From JBEKIK01 sp963845975 (GTDB lineage: Bacteria > Planctomycetota > Planctomycetia > Pirellulales > Thermoguttaceae): a stretch of 64,000 nucleotides of DNA. The first letter of the stretch is position 1; each line of letters begins with the position of its first letter. The notes beneath the pieces are model-generated. The model was given only the letters and a program-made list of their open reading frames with translations, searched no databases and was not told the origin of the DNA. The stretch spans positions 1,798,001 to 1,862,000 of the forward strand of contig CAWJUD010000001.1 in assembly GCA_963845975.1 (NCBI GenBank). The letters run 5' to 3'. Shown piece by piece: positions 54,384-62,390 of this stretch. A program made the translations under genes and the position numbers.

Positions 54384-54989
54384 TGAAAATTACCTCAATT
54401 AAAAATCATTATGAAAACAATGTATAACAATTCCGGGGTCTTCCGGGAAGGGGGACAAAAATATATCCACAGGGTCAATTGACAAGACCCCCGATTTGTC
54501 GTCCCGTAGGGACGGTTGATATTAGCCCAGCGATTTATCGCTGGGTGGAGAGGACAACAAATCCCCTTTTTCGTCCCGTAGAGACGGCTGAATTTGACCA
54601 AACGCCTTTCAACCGTCCCTACGGGACGGATAGAAATAATGGTCCTGCTTTCCTGCCCCAGCAGTGAACTGCTGGGCTATTATCAATCGCCCCTCCGGGG
54701 CAAAGGATATGCAATGTTACCTTAAAGAGAACCTACCCAACAACTATTCAAAATTTTGCACCATTACATAAAAAAAGACGACTTGCAAAGCCGTCCTGCT
54801 ATTTCCTGGCGCGGTCTTATGGACGCGACCAAACCGCGACCGTCCAACCTTCAGTTTGTGCCCGTCGCGGCTTTAAATACTGAATACGCATGTGCTTGAT
54901 TCGCACAAAACACGCATTAAGTCTTTACATTGACAATTTCCTATCACCTATTACCTATCCCCTATTACCCATCGCCTCACCTCTTGCCC
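54384..54989. repeat. Repeat-packed spacer between pyrE and the phage-like region
   Basis: About 606 bases without a gene. It contains several interleaved hairpins: CCCGTAGGGACGG and relatives at ~54503, ~54573 and ~54613; GCCCAGCGATTTATCGCTGGG near 54525; CCCAGCAGTGAACTGCTGGG near 54657; CCCCTCCGGGG near 54690; and a GACGACTTGCAAAGCCGTC hairpin near 54778. A fragment CTGGCGCGGTCTTATGG (54808) also occurs near 43595. 54923-54991 is a heptad array (CACCTAT, TACCTAT, CCCCTAT, TACCCAT ...) that runs into the stop codon of the next gene. Confidence 0.7.
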
Positions 54990-55772
54990 CTAATTTTCTA
55001 TCTGATCTTCAAATTGCAGCAGTTGAGAAAAATCGGCGGTGCGGAATAGGTTTTGGCTCGACTGTAATGCCAAGGGATTTTCACGGAAGGCGTATTCGAT
55101 GTTCCAGCCGAACTCGGGTTCGTTCAGGTCGGAAAGCGATAGGAATTCGCGCTCTGCCGTTGCGCCGTCGAAGAGCAACGTGCCGGCAGCGGCGCCTAAG
55201 AATTCCGCGTTGTTCCAGGTTCCGCTCGTCTGGCGAATCGCCGTCCAAGGCGGATTCACCACCCGATGCCAGGTCAGCCAATGATGCGTGACCGGCACGA
55301 GCAGCGTGCCTTGGGCCGCGCTGGGAAAAGTGGCCTGCGGATTGCCGGGCCAATATAAATCTCCGCCCGGGTAAGTTACCGATTCATATTTTAATTCCAT
55401 GCGATAAGTCAGATATGTCAGCGGCGCGACATCCGGCGCCGCGGCAGGCGCCGATGACGTTACCGTCTGGTATTTCACCGTGACTTTGGCAAAGCCCTGA
55501 TAGGCGTTCAGTCCCTCGGTAAGTTCGCCCAGCTCTTGCCGGATCATGTCGTTGGTAAGCGGCTCGACCTGGACTTGCACGGCCAGGATGGCGGAAACGC
55601 CGGGATAGGAAACCGGATTCTGCCCGCCGAATTGATATCCGTCGCCCAAAATTTCCTGCACAAAGGCATTGCGATCCTGCCATGCGCAGATCAATTGCCG
55701 CTGGGCCGTCATGCCCCCCGGCCCGTAATTTTCCTTCGGCGATCCGGAAAGTTCTTTGTATGAAACTGTCAT
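54990..55772 (-). CDS. Phage-like virion protein of unknown role
   Basis: 260 residues, soluble, rich in Trp/Tyr/Asn and beta-type sequence (FGWNIEYAFRENPLAL, LTYRMELKYESVTYPG). I do not recognise a family. It is the last gene of the phage-like minus-strand series seen here, so a tail or baseplate-associated role is inferred from position only. The stop codon is inside a heptad array. Confidence 0.5.
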   Translation of the reverse strand: MTVSYKELSGSPKENYGPGGMTAQRQLICAWQDRNAFVQEILGDGYQFGGQNPVSYPGVSAILAVQVQVEPLTNDMIRQELGELTEGLNAYQGFAKVTVKYQTVTSSAPAAAPDVAPLTYLTYRMELKYESVTYPGGDLYWPGNPQATFPSAAQGTLLVPVTHHWLTWHRVVNPPWTAIRQTSGTWNNAEFLGAAAGTLLFDGATAEREFLSLSDLNEPEFGWNIEYAFRENPLALQSSQNLFRTADFSQLLQFEDQIEN

Positions 55773-56027
55773 AAATGTATTAGAAATTGGGAATTAGTCT
55801 TTGTTTTTGGTTTAAATGCATCTTGCGACATGTTTTTTATTGCAAATTTAAAATTGCAAATTGAACCACCACAAGCACTTGCGCGATTTGTCGCATTACT
55901 CCGTCTTCGTACTCTTAATTGAAAACCGATTACTGAGAAAATAATAAACGCCTACCGCCTACCATGAACTATTTGGTTGCTACCGTCAGCCCGCGTTAGG
56001 AATGTCGTTAAATTTGCAGTCAATTCG
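55773..56027. repeat. Spacer with a CAATTTG-type heptad block
   Basis: About 255 bases with no supportable gene. 55839-55866 reads ATTGCAA, ATTTAAA, ATTGCAA, ATTGAAC in 7-bp phase, the reverse orientation of the arrays at 5325 and 9960. The spacer is unusually long for genes of a phage structural module. Confidence 0.6.
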
Positions 56028-56519
56028 TCATGCAGTAACGGTGCCGACCACCGCGATCGAATAAGTCGCGTCGCCACCTACGGCGGCTATTTGCAGACAG
56101 CGGCTCGTGGAGTTTACCGGCCAGCCCGCGATCCGGTTGCCCAGCAACAAGGGGCTATCCGGCGGTACGGCGATCTTATTGCCGCTTGCGCCAAACGGGG
56201 CCGACCATTCGTTGCTCGTTGCCCCGCCGACAAGGAGCGTTCCGCTGCTGGCGCCGGAGTTAATGATCAACAGATTTTTAACTGTGACGAAACTGATCGT
56301 ATGGTTCACGCCCAAGATCATGCGTGCCAGGGCTTGAAGGTCCAAAACCGCGGTATTGCCGCCGGTCAGGGCTTGATTTTCGGCGTGCCAGACGGCTTCG
56401 GCCTGGCCGCCGCCATGGCCATACAGGATTGGCCGCACGTAATCCAGCCGGCCGTTGTCCACTGCGCCTTCGTTCCAATCCCAGCCGATGGCTGCCTTGA
56501 CTTCCGCTTTGAAACTCAT
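56028..56519 (-). CDS. Small phage-like structural protein, possibly tail tube
   Basis: 163 residues, Gly/Ala/Val-rich beta-type composition (VKNLLIINSGASSGTLLVGGATSNEW, LLLGNRIAGWPV). It starts MSFKAEVKAAIGWDWNEG. It follows the DUF3168-like tail gene, where tail tube genes often lie, but the sequence match is not clear to me. A purine-rich GGAGAAAAACA stretch precedes the ATG. Confidence 0.5.
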   Translation of the reverse strand: MSFKAEVKAAIGWDWNEGAVDNGRLDYVRPILYGHGGGQAEAVWHAENQALTGGNTAVLDLQALARMILGVNHTISFVTVKNLLIINSGASSGTLLVGGATSNEWSAPFGASGNKIAVPPDSPLLLGNRIAGWPVNSTSRCLQIAAVGGDATYSIAVVGTVTA

Positions 56520-56578
56520 TGTTTTTCTCCGGAAATTATTTGCCGACCGTTATCTTGTTAATTGGGACAGTCCCCCGA

Positions 56579-56980
56579 TCAAACGCCCGAGGCAAGATAC
56601 ACCGTACAATTAAAATCGACCGTGAATTGCCAGACGCCGTCGCTGGTTTGACGTTCCGAGTCGTTGCCGCGCTCGATGTTCAGCACTTTGTCGCTGCCGG
56701 CCAGGTCGAAGGCCGTACGGTCGAAGGCGGCCTTGATATAATGCACTATTTCCGCTCCGGCGTCGTAATGATCGTGAAAAACTTGGATCCGCAGGCCGAC
56801 GGAGTCGATGGCCGCGCCATCGCTTTGGTAAGTTTCAGGCTTATCGCTTTCCTTGGAGATAACGGCGAACGGCCGCGCCGGATCGAAACTCAATCCCGTA
56901 TACACCCGCGTGGCAGGCAGCAGGCCGTTGAGCGTCGAGTCCGCGGCCCAACGTTGGTGAATCACCTGAGCAAGGTTCAT
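56579..56980 (-). CDS. DUF3168-like tail terminator/completion protein
   Basis: 133 residues: MNLAQVIHQRWAADSTLNGLLPATRVYTGL, then strands YDAGAEIVHYIKAAFDR and GVWQFTVDFNCTVY. Size, helix-strand order and position between a head-tail connector candidate and a tube candidate fit DUF3168 tail components, which cap the tail tube. The stop codon is followed by the AATTGGGACAGTCCC palindrome, also found at 63593-63635. Confidence 0.55.
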   Translation of the reverse strand: MNLAQVIHQRWAADSTLNGLLPATRVYTGLSFDPARPFAVISKESDKPETYQSDGAAIDSVGLRIQVFHDHYDAGAEIVHYIKAAFDRTAFDLAGSDKVLNIERGNDSERQTSDGVWQFTVDFNCTVYLASGV

Positions 56981-57037
56981 GGTAGGTAATATAGTCTTTA
57001 TTTAAGGTTTGAGCGCGTTTTGCGCAGATATTTATTT

Positions 57038-57177
57038 ATTGCAAATTGGTAATTGCAAATTGAACCGTGATGAATATTTAGGTTCAAATCGGGGCAAAGC
57101 GTATAGCTTTTGTTCAATTTACAATTTGCATTCATTTTGGTTACGGCCATTAGGCCGCGCTATGGCATAGGTGATAG
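57038..57177. repeat. CAATTTG-type heptad blocks between tail genes
   Basis: 57038-57065 (ATTGCAA, ATTGGTA, ATTGCAA, ATTGAAC) and 57115-57135 (CAATTTA, CAATTTG, CATTCAT) are the same family in opposite orientations. Beside the first lies TTGAGCGCGTTTTGCG (from about 57009), the reverse complement of the sequence next to the array at 9960, so the repeated element is longer than the heptads alone. A further period-7 tract, TAGGTGA, TAGGTTA, lies near 57166. Confidence 0.65.
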
Positions 57178-57191
57178 GTTATATGTAATTT

Positions 57192-57875
57192 TTAAATTTT
57201 CACGGCCTCGATGGTTTGCAGTTCTCCCAGCCGGGCGGAGCCGGTTACGGCAGTGACTTGAAAAACTGTTCCATCGGCGCCGCGGATACGATGGGTATGA
57301 TCGAGCATCAGATCGTCTTCAATAAATATTCGATAAGAAGATGTTGCGCACCGGGCGGAATTTTCGACGTCTACCTTGACTTCCAGGGGCTGGATCCGCG
57401 CGCGAACGCCCGTTCGCCACGTCTGCCAAGCCGGTTCAGCCGCGCCGGCATCGCTTTTGGCATATTCGGCCTTGAGTATGGCCACGGTATCGTCCAGTCC
57501 GTAAGCTATGGATAATTCCCGCGCCGAACATTTCCAGCGGGTGCGTAGCATTATCAAATCCAGCTCGAGGATCGTCCAGCGCCGGCCGTCGCCGTCTAGG
57601 ATCGCGTCACCTATGCTGGGCGGGGCTTGCAGTTCGGCCGCGGGCAAGTGCCAGTCCACGTCGGCCGCGACACATTGCCCCTGGCTGTTGATGAATCGCC
57701 GGGATTCGTCGCGGTTTTTGGCGGCGAATTCGCCGGATTGCACCGCCCGCCTGAGGGCATGCAGGATCACAGTCCCCGCTTCACCCGGCGTGGCCCCGCG
57801 GCGCAAAAGCGTTACTGCTTCCGTATTGTCGGCAATCCGGCTGAAATCGGCGCCGGGATCAAAATTGGCAGGCAT
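57192..57875 (-). CDS. Phage-like head-tail connector candidate
   Basis: 227 residues. The N-terminal half (ADFSRIADNTEAVTLLRRG) and a middle strand region with GDAILDGDGRRWTILELDLIMLRTRWKC resemble small head-completion or head-closure proteins that recognise the connector. The C-terminal part (DHTHRIRGADGTVFQVTAVTGSARLGELQTIEAVKI) repeats this beta pattern. The gene precedes the DUF3168-like gene, the usual order. Two cysteines are not in a known motif. A heptad array begins four bases upstream of the ATG. Confidence 0.5.
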   Translation of the reverse strand: MPANFDPGADFSRIADNTEAVTLLRRGATPGEAGTVILHALRRAVQSGEFAAKNRDESRRFINSQGQCVAADVDWHLPAAELQAPPSIGDAILDGDGRRWTILELDLIMLRTRWKCSARELSIAYGLDDTVAILKAEYAKSDAGAAEPAWQTWRTGVRARIQPLEVKVDVENSARCATSSYRIFIEDDLMLDHTHRIRGADGTVFQVTAVTGSARLGELQTIEAVKI

Positions 57876-57879
57876 GGGG

Positions 57880-58001
57880 GTCAGAGGCTAGGGATTAGAG
57901 ATATATGTGGTAGATAATGGACAGTGTATGGTGGACGGTGGACAGTAGAAAATCGCAAACGGTTTATTTTATTCATCCTTCATCCCTCATCCTTCATCCT
58001 T
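57880..58001. repeat. Heptad arrays filling the whole spacer
   Basis: 57880-57949 keeps phase through GTCAGAG, GCTAGGG, ATTAGAG, ATATATG, TGGTAGA, TAATGGA, CAGTGTA, TGGTGGA, CGGTGGA, CAGTAGA. After a 21-base link (exactly three heptads), 57971-58001 reads ATTCATC, CTTCATC, CCTCATC, CTTCATC, CTTTTAT up to the stop codon of the next gene. Confidence 0.85.
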
Positions 58002-58217
58002 TTATGTAATTCCTTGCGACCGCACTTCAATCGGTGTGTTCGCGGCCAGTTGGGCATCGCACCAGTCGGCGGTTATTTGCAATTGTTTCAGGTAATCGCC
58101 CCAATCGACCTTTTGACCGTCGATGTTATACGTCGGCTTGGGTTCGGCGGTTATTTCCGCGATTCGGGCGAGAGTTTGTTTTTTAATCAGGGCGATTTGT
58201 TCGATGTCGCTGGGCAT
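58002..58217 (-). CDS. Small helical phage-like protein
   Basis: 71 residues: MPSDIEQIALIKKQTLARIA, then TYNIDGQKVDWGDYLKQLQITADWCDAQLAAN. The helix-turn-helix-like layout with DWGDYLKQL is common for small proteins in planctomycete phage-like modules. No function can be assigned. It lies in line with the virion genes and has plausible codon use. Confidence 0.6.
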   Translation of the reverse strand: MPSDIEQIALIKKQTLARIAEITAEPKPTYNIDGQKVDWGDYLKQLQITADWCDAQLAANTPIEVRSQGIT

Positions 58218-58264
58218 AATACGTGTCCCGATTTGGAATAACGATTTATTGTTATTAAAAAATC

Positions 58265-58663
58265 TTAGATTACGTTAATTCGGTAGCGGACCAGGATGAT
58301 CTGGCCCATAAGCGGAGTCAGTGCGTATTCGATCATGTACCTTCGACCCGCCACGGCAAATGCCGGATGGGTGGAAATGTCCAGCACGTGACGGAAGTTA
58401 TACCCGATGGCATCCACGGACCACGTCGCATCGTTCTGCAGGCTGTTGAATACGACCTGATACACAGGCAACGTGACTTGCGAGTGCCCGTCGACCGTGG
58501 CCCGGCCGTCCGGATTCTGATCGTCGAGCATATACACGGAATAACGGATGGCGGCGATATCGGCCTGGACAATATTCACGCCGGTGGGGCCGACAATGCG
58601 GGCCATCAGGGTCGCCGATCCGTTCTTAAACGCCGTGCCGTAAATATCCATCGCTTCAGCCAT
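58265..58663 (-). CDS. Phage-like protein of unknown function
   Basis: 132 residues, beta-rich (ATLMARIVGPTGVNIVQADIAAIRYSVYMLDD; RRYMIEYALTPLMGQIILVRYRINVI). I recognise no family. Size and place in the series suggest a virion component. Its ATG (58661-58663) is preceded within five bases by an AACTGA-type heptad array and shows no Shine-Dalgarno. Confidence 0.55.
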   Translation of the reverse strand: MAEAMDIYGTAFKNGSATLMARIVGPTGVNIVQADIAAIRYSVYMLDDQNPDGRATVDGHSQVTLPVYQVVFNSLQNDATWSVDAIGYNFRHVLDISTHPAFAVAGRRYMIEYALTPLMGQIILVRYRINVI

Positions 58664-58667
58664 GATT

Positions 58668-58765
58668 CAGTTCCCGCTTTTCAGTTATCAGTTTTCAGTT
58701 TACAGTTCCGCGTTCTTTGTTCCACGTTTTGCGTTTTTATTCATCCTTCATCCTTCATCCCTGTT
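58668..58765. repeat. Fourteen-unit phased heptad array changing family midway
   Basis: Units in order: CAGTTCC, CGCTTTT, CAGTTAT, CAGTTTT, CAGTTTA, CAGTTCC, GCGTTCT, TTGTTCC, ACGTTTT, GCGTTTT, TATTCAT, CCTTCAT, CCTTCAT, CCCTGTT. The 7-bp phase is unbroken while the sequence moves from the CAGTTTT type (beside a start codon) to the CCTTCAT type (beside a stop codon). Confidence 0.88.
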
Positions 58766-58767
58766 TT

Positions 58768-58938
58768 TTACGCTTTTCCCGCGGTTGCACCGCCGTGAAA
58801 ATGCCCGCCCGCCACTGCGCCGGAGACAAACATCGTTGTACGGACCGGCCGGAAGGTCACAATTTTTACCGGTCCCGCCAAGGTTGCGGATCGGAAAGAC
58901 CGCGGGGCAAACGTTTTGCTTAGAAATGTGCGTTTCAT
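58768..58938 (-). CDS. Small 56-residue protein
   Basis: The translation starts MKRTFLSKTFAPRSFRSATL and ends HFHGGATAGKA. It is basic at the N terminus, then hydrophobic. Small proteins with an FLSKTFAP-like start occur in planctomycete phage-like clusters (recalled, not checked). It fits exactly between two heptad arrays: a GAACCCT-type array six bases before its start and a GGATGAA-type array two bases after its stop, the arrangement seen around larger genes. Function unknown. Confidence 0.5.
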   Translation of the reverse strand: MKRTFLSKTFAPRSFRSATLAGPVKIVTFRPVRTTMFVSGAVAGGHFHGGATAGKA

Positions 58939-58943
58939 GCTAC

Positions 58944-59021
58944 GGTTCGGGGTACAGTGGTCGGGATTCAGAGTTCAGGATTTTACTTCGCACTTGAGTT
59001 CTGAACCCTGAACCCTGATTA
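58944..59021. repeat. Opposed GAACCCT-type heptad arrays
   Basis: 58944-58985: GGTTCGG, GGTACAG, TGGTCGG, GATTCAG, AGTTCAG, GATTTTA. 58994-59021: TTGAGTT, CTGAACC, CTGAACC, CTGATTA, which includes the stop codon of the upstream gene (59019-59021). The two blocks are complementary and may fold together. Confidence 0.85.
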
Positions 59022-60581
59022 TTGATATGTGACCTCGGTTCGATTTCCACTGGCGTCGGCTGTAACTACGACGCGATCGTGCTGATCGTTCAGACTGCGG
59101 AATGTCTCCGTTCCGCTGCCTGCGCCGGAGACCTTGCCCGCCAAGACTGCGGAAATTATCTGCAATGCCTGCCGCGGGGTCTTGCCGTCGACGGCATTTG
59201 CAAGGTCCAACAAAGCGGCGGCAAGCGCATCGCGCTCCGTCGACTGAAGGGTCATGGCGGATCCGATGGCGGCCGGGTTTGCGGGTAAATTGTCGGTCTT
59301 GGCTTTTACTTGCGAAACGGCCGCATCCAGATTGCCCAAGCGAGAGTCGCCCAGGGCCGTCAGTCCCGCTCCGGCGGTTCCAAGTTGCGCGGCGATGCCG
59401 GAAAGCGTCTGGCGGTCGGTGGAGGTGAAGTCTATGGCAATCGTGTTGACAAGCTGAGTCGTGGCCACGTAACGGCGGAGTTTTCCGTTTACGGTGGCGG
59501 TGATTTCCCAATAAAGGTTTTCGATGGCGTCGCCGGCCGAGTCGGTGTAAGCGGCGGTATACTTGCCCGTCGCCGGATGTTGCCAGGAAGACAGGCGCGA
59601 CGACCGATCCGTGCCGGCATTGTTGATAAGTACCACGGCGGGATTGGCGCTTGAATCGATATCATGCGCAGCGCCGGTCTCGTCGGAAATAGCCACTGTG
59701 ATCGTTATAGTTTGCGGGTCGCCGGACGCCGGCACTTGCAGGATGCCGGGGATGTTGACGGCGATAAATGTGTTGTTCTGCACGTTTTGCACCGCTGACA
59801 GAACATTCGATACTTCGGACGACGCCGCAGCGGTTTTTGCGGCGTCGTAGGCCGAAGTCAATGCCATTGCATCGCCGACCGCGGATGGATTCCCCGGCAG
59901 GCGGCTGGTGCGCCGAACCGCCGATATTGCCAGATCGAGAAGCGTGCCGAGATTTGAGTACCTGCCTCCTACAACGGCCGCATTCGAGTATCCCACCGCC
60001 GTATAGGTTCCCAACGGATTGCTCGAAGCCAGATACCAATATGCCAGAGGCAAAATACCCGTGTCATTTTGTCCGATCGGCGGATAGGCGGTAGAAAGCA
60101 ACCATTTAGAAATTGTTGAATTATACCACAGATACCATTGGTCGCTTGAATGCCCATAATAAGGCGTTCCGTTTGCAAGATACTCGATTAGATAATATTC
60201 GCCGTCGGCTGCGGTCGATGTTCCCGAAATGCTCAACTTCGAGTGCGTAAACTGCGTCGCCGCGCCCGACCACCAAATGTCCTGCACGCCCACGGCCTGG
60301 CTGCCAGGCGTCGCCGCCGCGCTAAGATAGTATTCCACGGCATATTCACCGGGAGTATCAATGCCTTGTGGAAAATCGCCCACATAAGTGGCCGTTTTGG
60401 TAGAATCCGACGTGGCCTGCTCAGTGAGGGTCACCATGCCTGTCGTCCAATTGGCGGCGGAAACGGAACTGATGGCGACCATCGCCGTGCCGTTCCATCG
60501 CGTGGTCCGATTCGATCCGAGAATCAAGGCGTAAATCGTCTTGCCTGTAGCCGAGTATTTTAAGTTTAGTTCGCCTGACAT
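59019..60581 (-). CDS. Large phage-like virion protein (tail fibre or head-decoration type)
   Basis: About 520 residues from MSGELNLKYSATGKTIYALI at 60581; an ATG at 60605 would overlap the upstream gene. Residues 1-120 form a beta domain with WNGTAMVAISSVSAANW, like the N-terminal part of BppU/upper-baseplate type proteins. The middle (~250-400) has Ig-like strands (ASGDPQTITITVAISDETGAAHDI). The C terminus is a helical repeat region (LDAAVSQVKAKTDNLPANPAAIGSAM) found in planctomycete phage-like proteins. Role inferred from neighbours. Confidence 0.6.
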   Translation of the reverse strand: MSGELNLKYSATGKTIYALILGSNRTTRWNGTAMVAISSVSAANWTTGMVTLTEQATSDSTKTATYVGDFPQGIDTPGEYAVEYYLSAAATPGSQAVGVQDIWWSGAATQFTHSKLSISGTSTAADGEYYLIEYLANGTPYYGHSSDQWYLWYNSTISKWLLSTAYPPIGQNDTGILPLAYWYLASSNPLGTYTAVGYSNAAVVGGRYSNLGTLLDLAISAVRRTSRLPGNPSAVGDAMALTSAYDAAKTAAASSEVSNVLSAVQNVQNNTFIAVNIPGILQVPASGDPQTITITVAISDETGAAHDIDSSANPAVVLINNAGTDRSSRLSSWQHPATGKYTAAYTDSAGDAIENLYWEITATVNGKLRRYVATTQLVNTIAIDFTSTDRQTLSGIAAQLGTAGAGLTALGDSRLGNLDAAVSQVKAKTDNLPANPAAIGSAMTLQSTERDALAAALLDLANAVDGKTPRQALQIISAVLAGKVSGAGSGTETFRSLNDQHDRVVVTADASGNRTEVTYQ

Positions 60582-60583
60582 GA

Positions 60584-61003
60584 TTATTTCACCCTCATAA
60601 TCCAAACCACGGTATAATAAGGCGGATAACTAGATGTAGAAGCATTTGCCAAAGTGCCGTATGCATGTGTGTGGGTTCCAGATCCTACCGCTGTTGCACC
60701 ACCTGTGGTATTTGCGTTTACTGTAGCTGAAGGTGTTCCAGTACTGCCACTCATAGTATGCGTATGTGGGCTACTGCCTCCGGTGTTGCCGGAAACGGTG
60801 GAACCCGCTAAAATTTTTAGCGCAGTAAGATCCGGAATCGTCTGCCCATTATATACGCTTTCCGCATCGCTCAGGGTTTGACCGCTGCACTCGACCCAGC
60901 CCGACGGCAAGGCGGGCGTGTTCGTGTAGCTTTTCAGCCAGGCCACGACACTGCCGATGGGCGGAAAAAGATTCTGATTCACAAGTGGTATTCCCGTAGG
61001 CAT
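60584..61003 (-). CDS. Phage tail collar-like protein
   Basis: 139 residues. Tail-collar features: IGSVVAWLKSYTNTPALPSGWVECSGQTLSD, then TIPDLTALKILAGSTVSGNTGGSSPHTHTMSG, a THTH-type histidine segment near 110, and PPYYTVVWIMRVK at the end. These GWxxCxGQ/P-x-L and HxH patterns are typical of collar or receptor-binding tip proteins. The stop is two bases from the next gene's ATG, so the two are translationally linked. Confidence 0.75.
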   Translation of the reverse strand: MPTGIPLVNQNLFPPIGSVVAWLKSYTNTPALPSGWVECSGQTLSDAESVYNGQTIPDLTALKILAGSTVSGNTGGSSPHTHTMSGSTGTPSATVNANTTGGATAVGSGTHTHAYGTLANASTSSYPPYYTVVWIMRVK

Positions 61004-61036
61004 GTTTCACGATCCTTTTTCATTGTTGGTCAGGAT

Positions 61037-61144
61037 GCCGGGTATTCTTACCCGGCCATGCTGCATTTGTCGGGGCGGCAGCTTAACGGCCGCCCCGTCC
61101 GATCTCAACCGTTGTTGGCGCGGCAGGTTGACTGCCGCGCCAAC
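61037..61144. repeat. Three palindromes between capsid and collar genes
   Basis: GCCGGGTATTCTTACCCGGC (61037-61056) is a hairpin. GTCGGGGCGGCAGCTTAACG with its complement spans 61069-61097, and GTTGGCGCGGCAGGTTGACT with its complement spans 61114-61144. The last two belong to the dispersed REP-like family and lie in tandem. The last could terminate capsid transcription. Confidence 0.7.
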
Positions 61145-61168
61145 TAGGTGAATAAATCCGACTCCGTT

Positions 61169-62368
61169 TTACGAGCCGCCCCCGCTTCCCCCTACCGCAC
61201 CGGTGCTCTTTACAATGTAGCGCGGATTGATCACCGCCGCGGCGCCGCGTTCGCTGGCCTTGTAACGCACCACGATGTCCTGGCTGAACTCGGCCTCGCC
61301 GTGCACCGGCGACCGCGTTACCGTGATGGGCCAATTCTCCATGTACGCAAAGGCCTTTTTGAAATCGCCGATAAACCACCACTTTTTCGCCGCCGCGGCC
61401 GTCTGGCCTGAAGCGATGATGCGGCGATATGCCAGCCGGCTTTCGTCCACGCGGTAACGCCCCAGGGGATTGGCCGCCGTAGTGGCAATAGCTTCGCCGG
61501 CGGTGGTGTAAGTGATCTCAGCCGCGTTAAACACGCGATGGGCCGCATGCCGATATGCAGGCATGACCAGCACGGTCGTGGCCTGAATCAACACCGGCTC
61601 GCCCGTGTTGGGATCCAGGATGTCGGCAAAAAGCTGTTCGGCTGCGTCCACGTCGGTCCAATCCAGCAGTTCCTGGTCCGTTACGTTGATCCACGATCCG
61701 TCGGGGGCCGTGCCCGTGCCGGTGCTGCTGTAAGTGTTGTAGCTTACGCCCTTCCACTTGTAGTTATTCGTGGCGCCGATCACCAGGTCGATCAGCCGTT
61801 TTTCCTTGTTTAGGCCGAGCACCTCGCCGACTTCCGCCGCCCGCTGGAGAATGAGATGGGTGCGATCGAAAAAAATCGCCTCCTTGGTTACCGGCACGAT
61901 AAACCCGTGTTTGGTCGTCTGCGGCGTATCGATGTAATCCTCGCCAAAACCCAAGTTGGCGTACGGCATGCCGGGAGCCACTTCGGCGGCTTCGTTGCTC
62001 ACCCGCCCGATGCCCGCGATCCGCTCGCCGTCGAGCCGGGTGGGAACAATGTCCACAAGCTTGGATACCACAAACGCCTCTTGCTCGTAAGCCTCGAGAA
62101 TTTTCGACCGGATCACCTGCCCGGTGATATTCGAGAAGGCCGTCACGTCCACGGCCTCGCCGGCCTCCAGCAGCGCCGCGCCCCCGTTGCGCGGATCCAT
62201 TTGCCGTACCCGTTCACTGCTCAACATGGCCTCGGCAAGTTCCCGAATGCTGAAATCCTCGGGCTGTAAATGGCCTTGCTCCAGGGCCTCCTGCAAATGC
62301 CTCACGGTCTTATCCGGACCGCTGAGGTCGTACATCTGTTTCAATTCACGATATTTGATCGCCCTCAC
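61169..62368 (-). CDS. Phage-like major capsid protein
   Basis: 399 residues, GTG start at 62368 with AAGGAGAA eight bases upstream. HK97-type layout: a helical N-arm (LKQMYDLSGPDKTVRHLQEALEQGHL, residues 10-60), then the capsid core (SKLVDIVPTRLDGERIAGIG, FGEDYIDTPQTTKHGFIVPVTKEAIFFDRTHLILQRAAEVGEVLGLNKEKRLIDLVIG) and VLVMPAYRHAAHRVF / KWWFIGDFKKAFAYMENWPITV. Position after protease, scaffold and cement genes is standard. The C-terminal Gly/Ser tail is short. Confidence 0.78.
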   Translation of the reverse strand: MRAIKYRELKQMYDLSGPDKTVRHLQEALEQGHLQPEDFSIRELAEAMLSSERVRQMDPRNGGAALLEAGEAVDVTAFSNITGQVIRSKILEAYEQEAFVVSKLVDIVPTRLDGERIAGIGRVSNEAAEVAPGMPYANLGFGEDYIDTPQTTKHGFIVPVTKEAIFFDRTHLILQRAAEVGEVLGLNKEKRLIDLVIGATNNYKWKGVSYNTYSSTGTGTAPDGSWINVTDQELLDWTDVDAAEQLFADILDPNTGEPVLIQATTVLVMPAYRHAAHRVFNAAEITYTTAGEAIATTAANPLGRYRVDESRLAYRRIIASGQTAAAAKKWWFIGDFKKAFAYMENWPITVTRSPVHGEAEFSQDIVVRYKASERGAAAVINPRYIVKSTGAVGGSGGGS

Positions 62369-62390
62369 GATTCTGTTCTCCTTATAGGTA

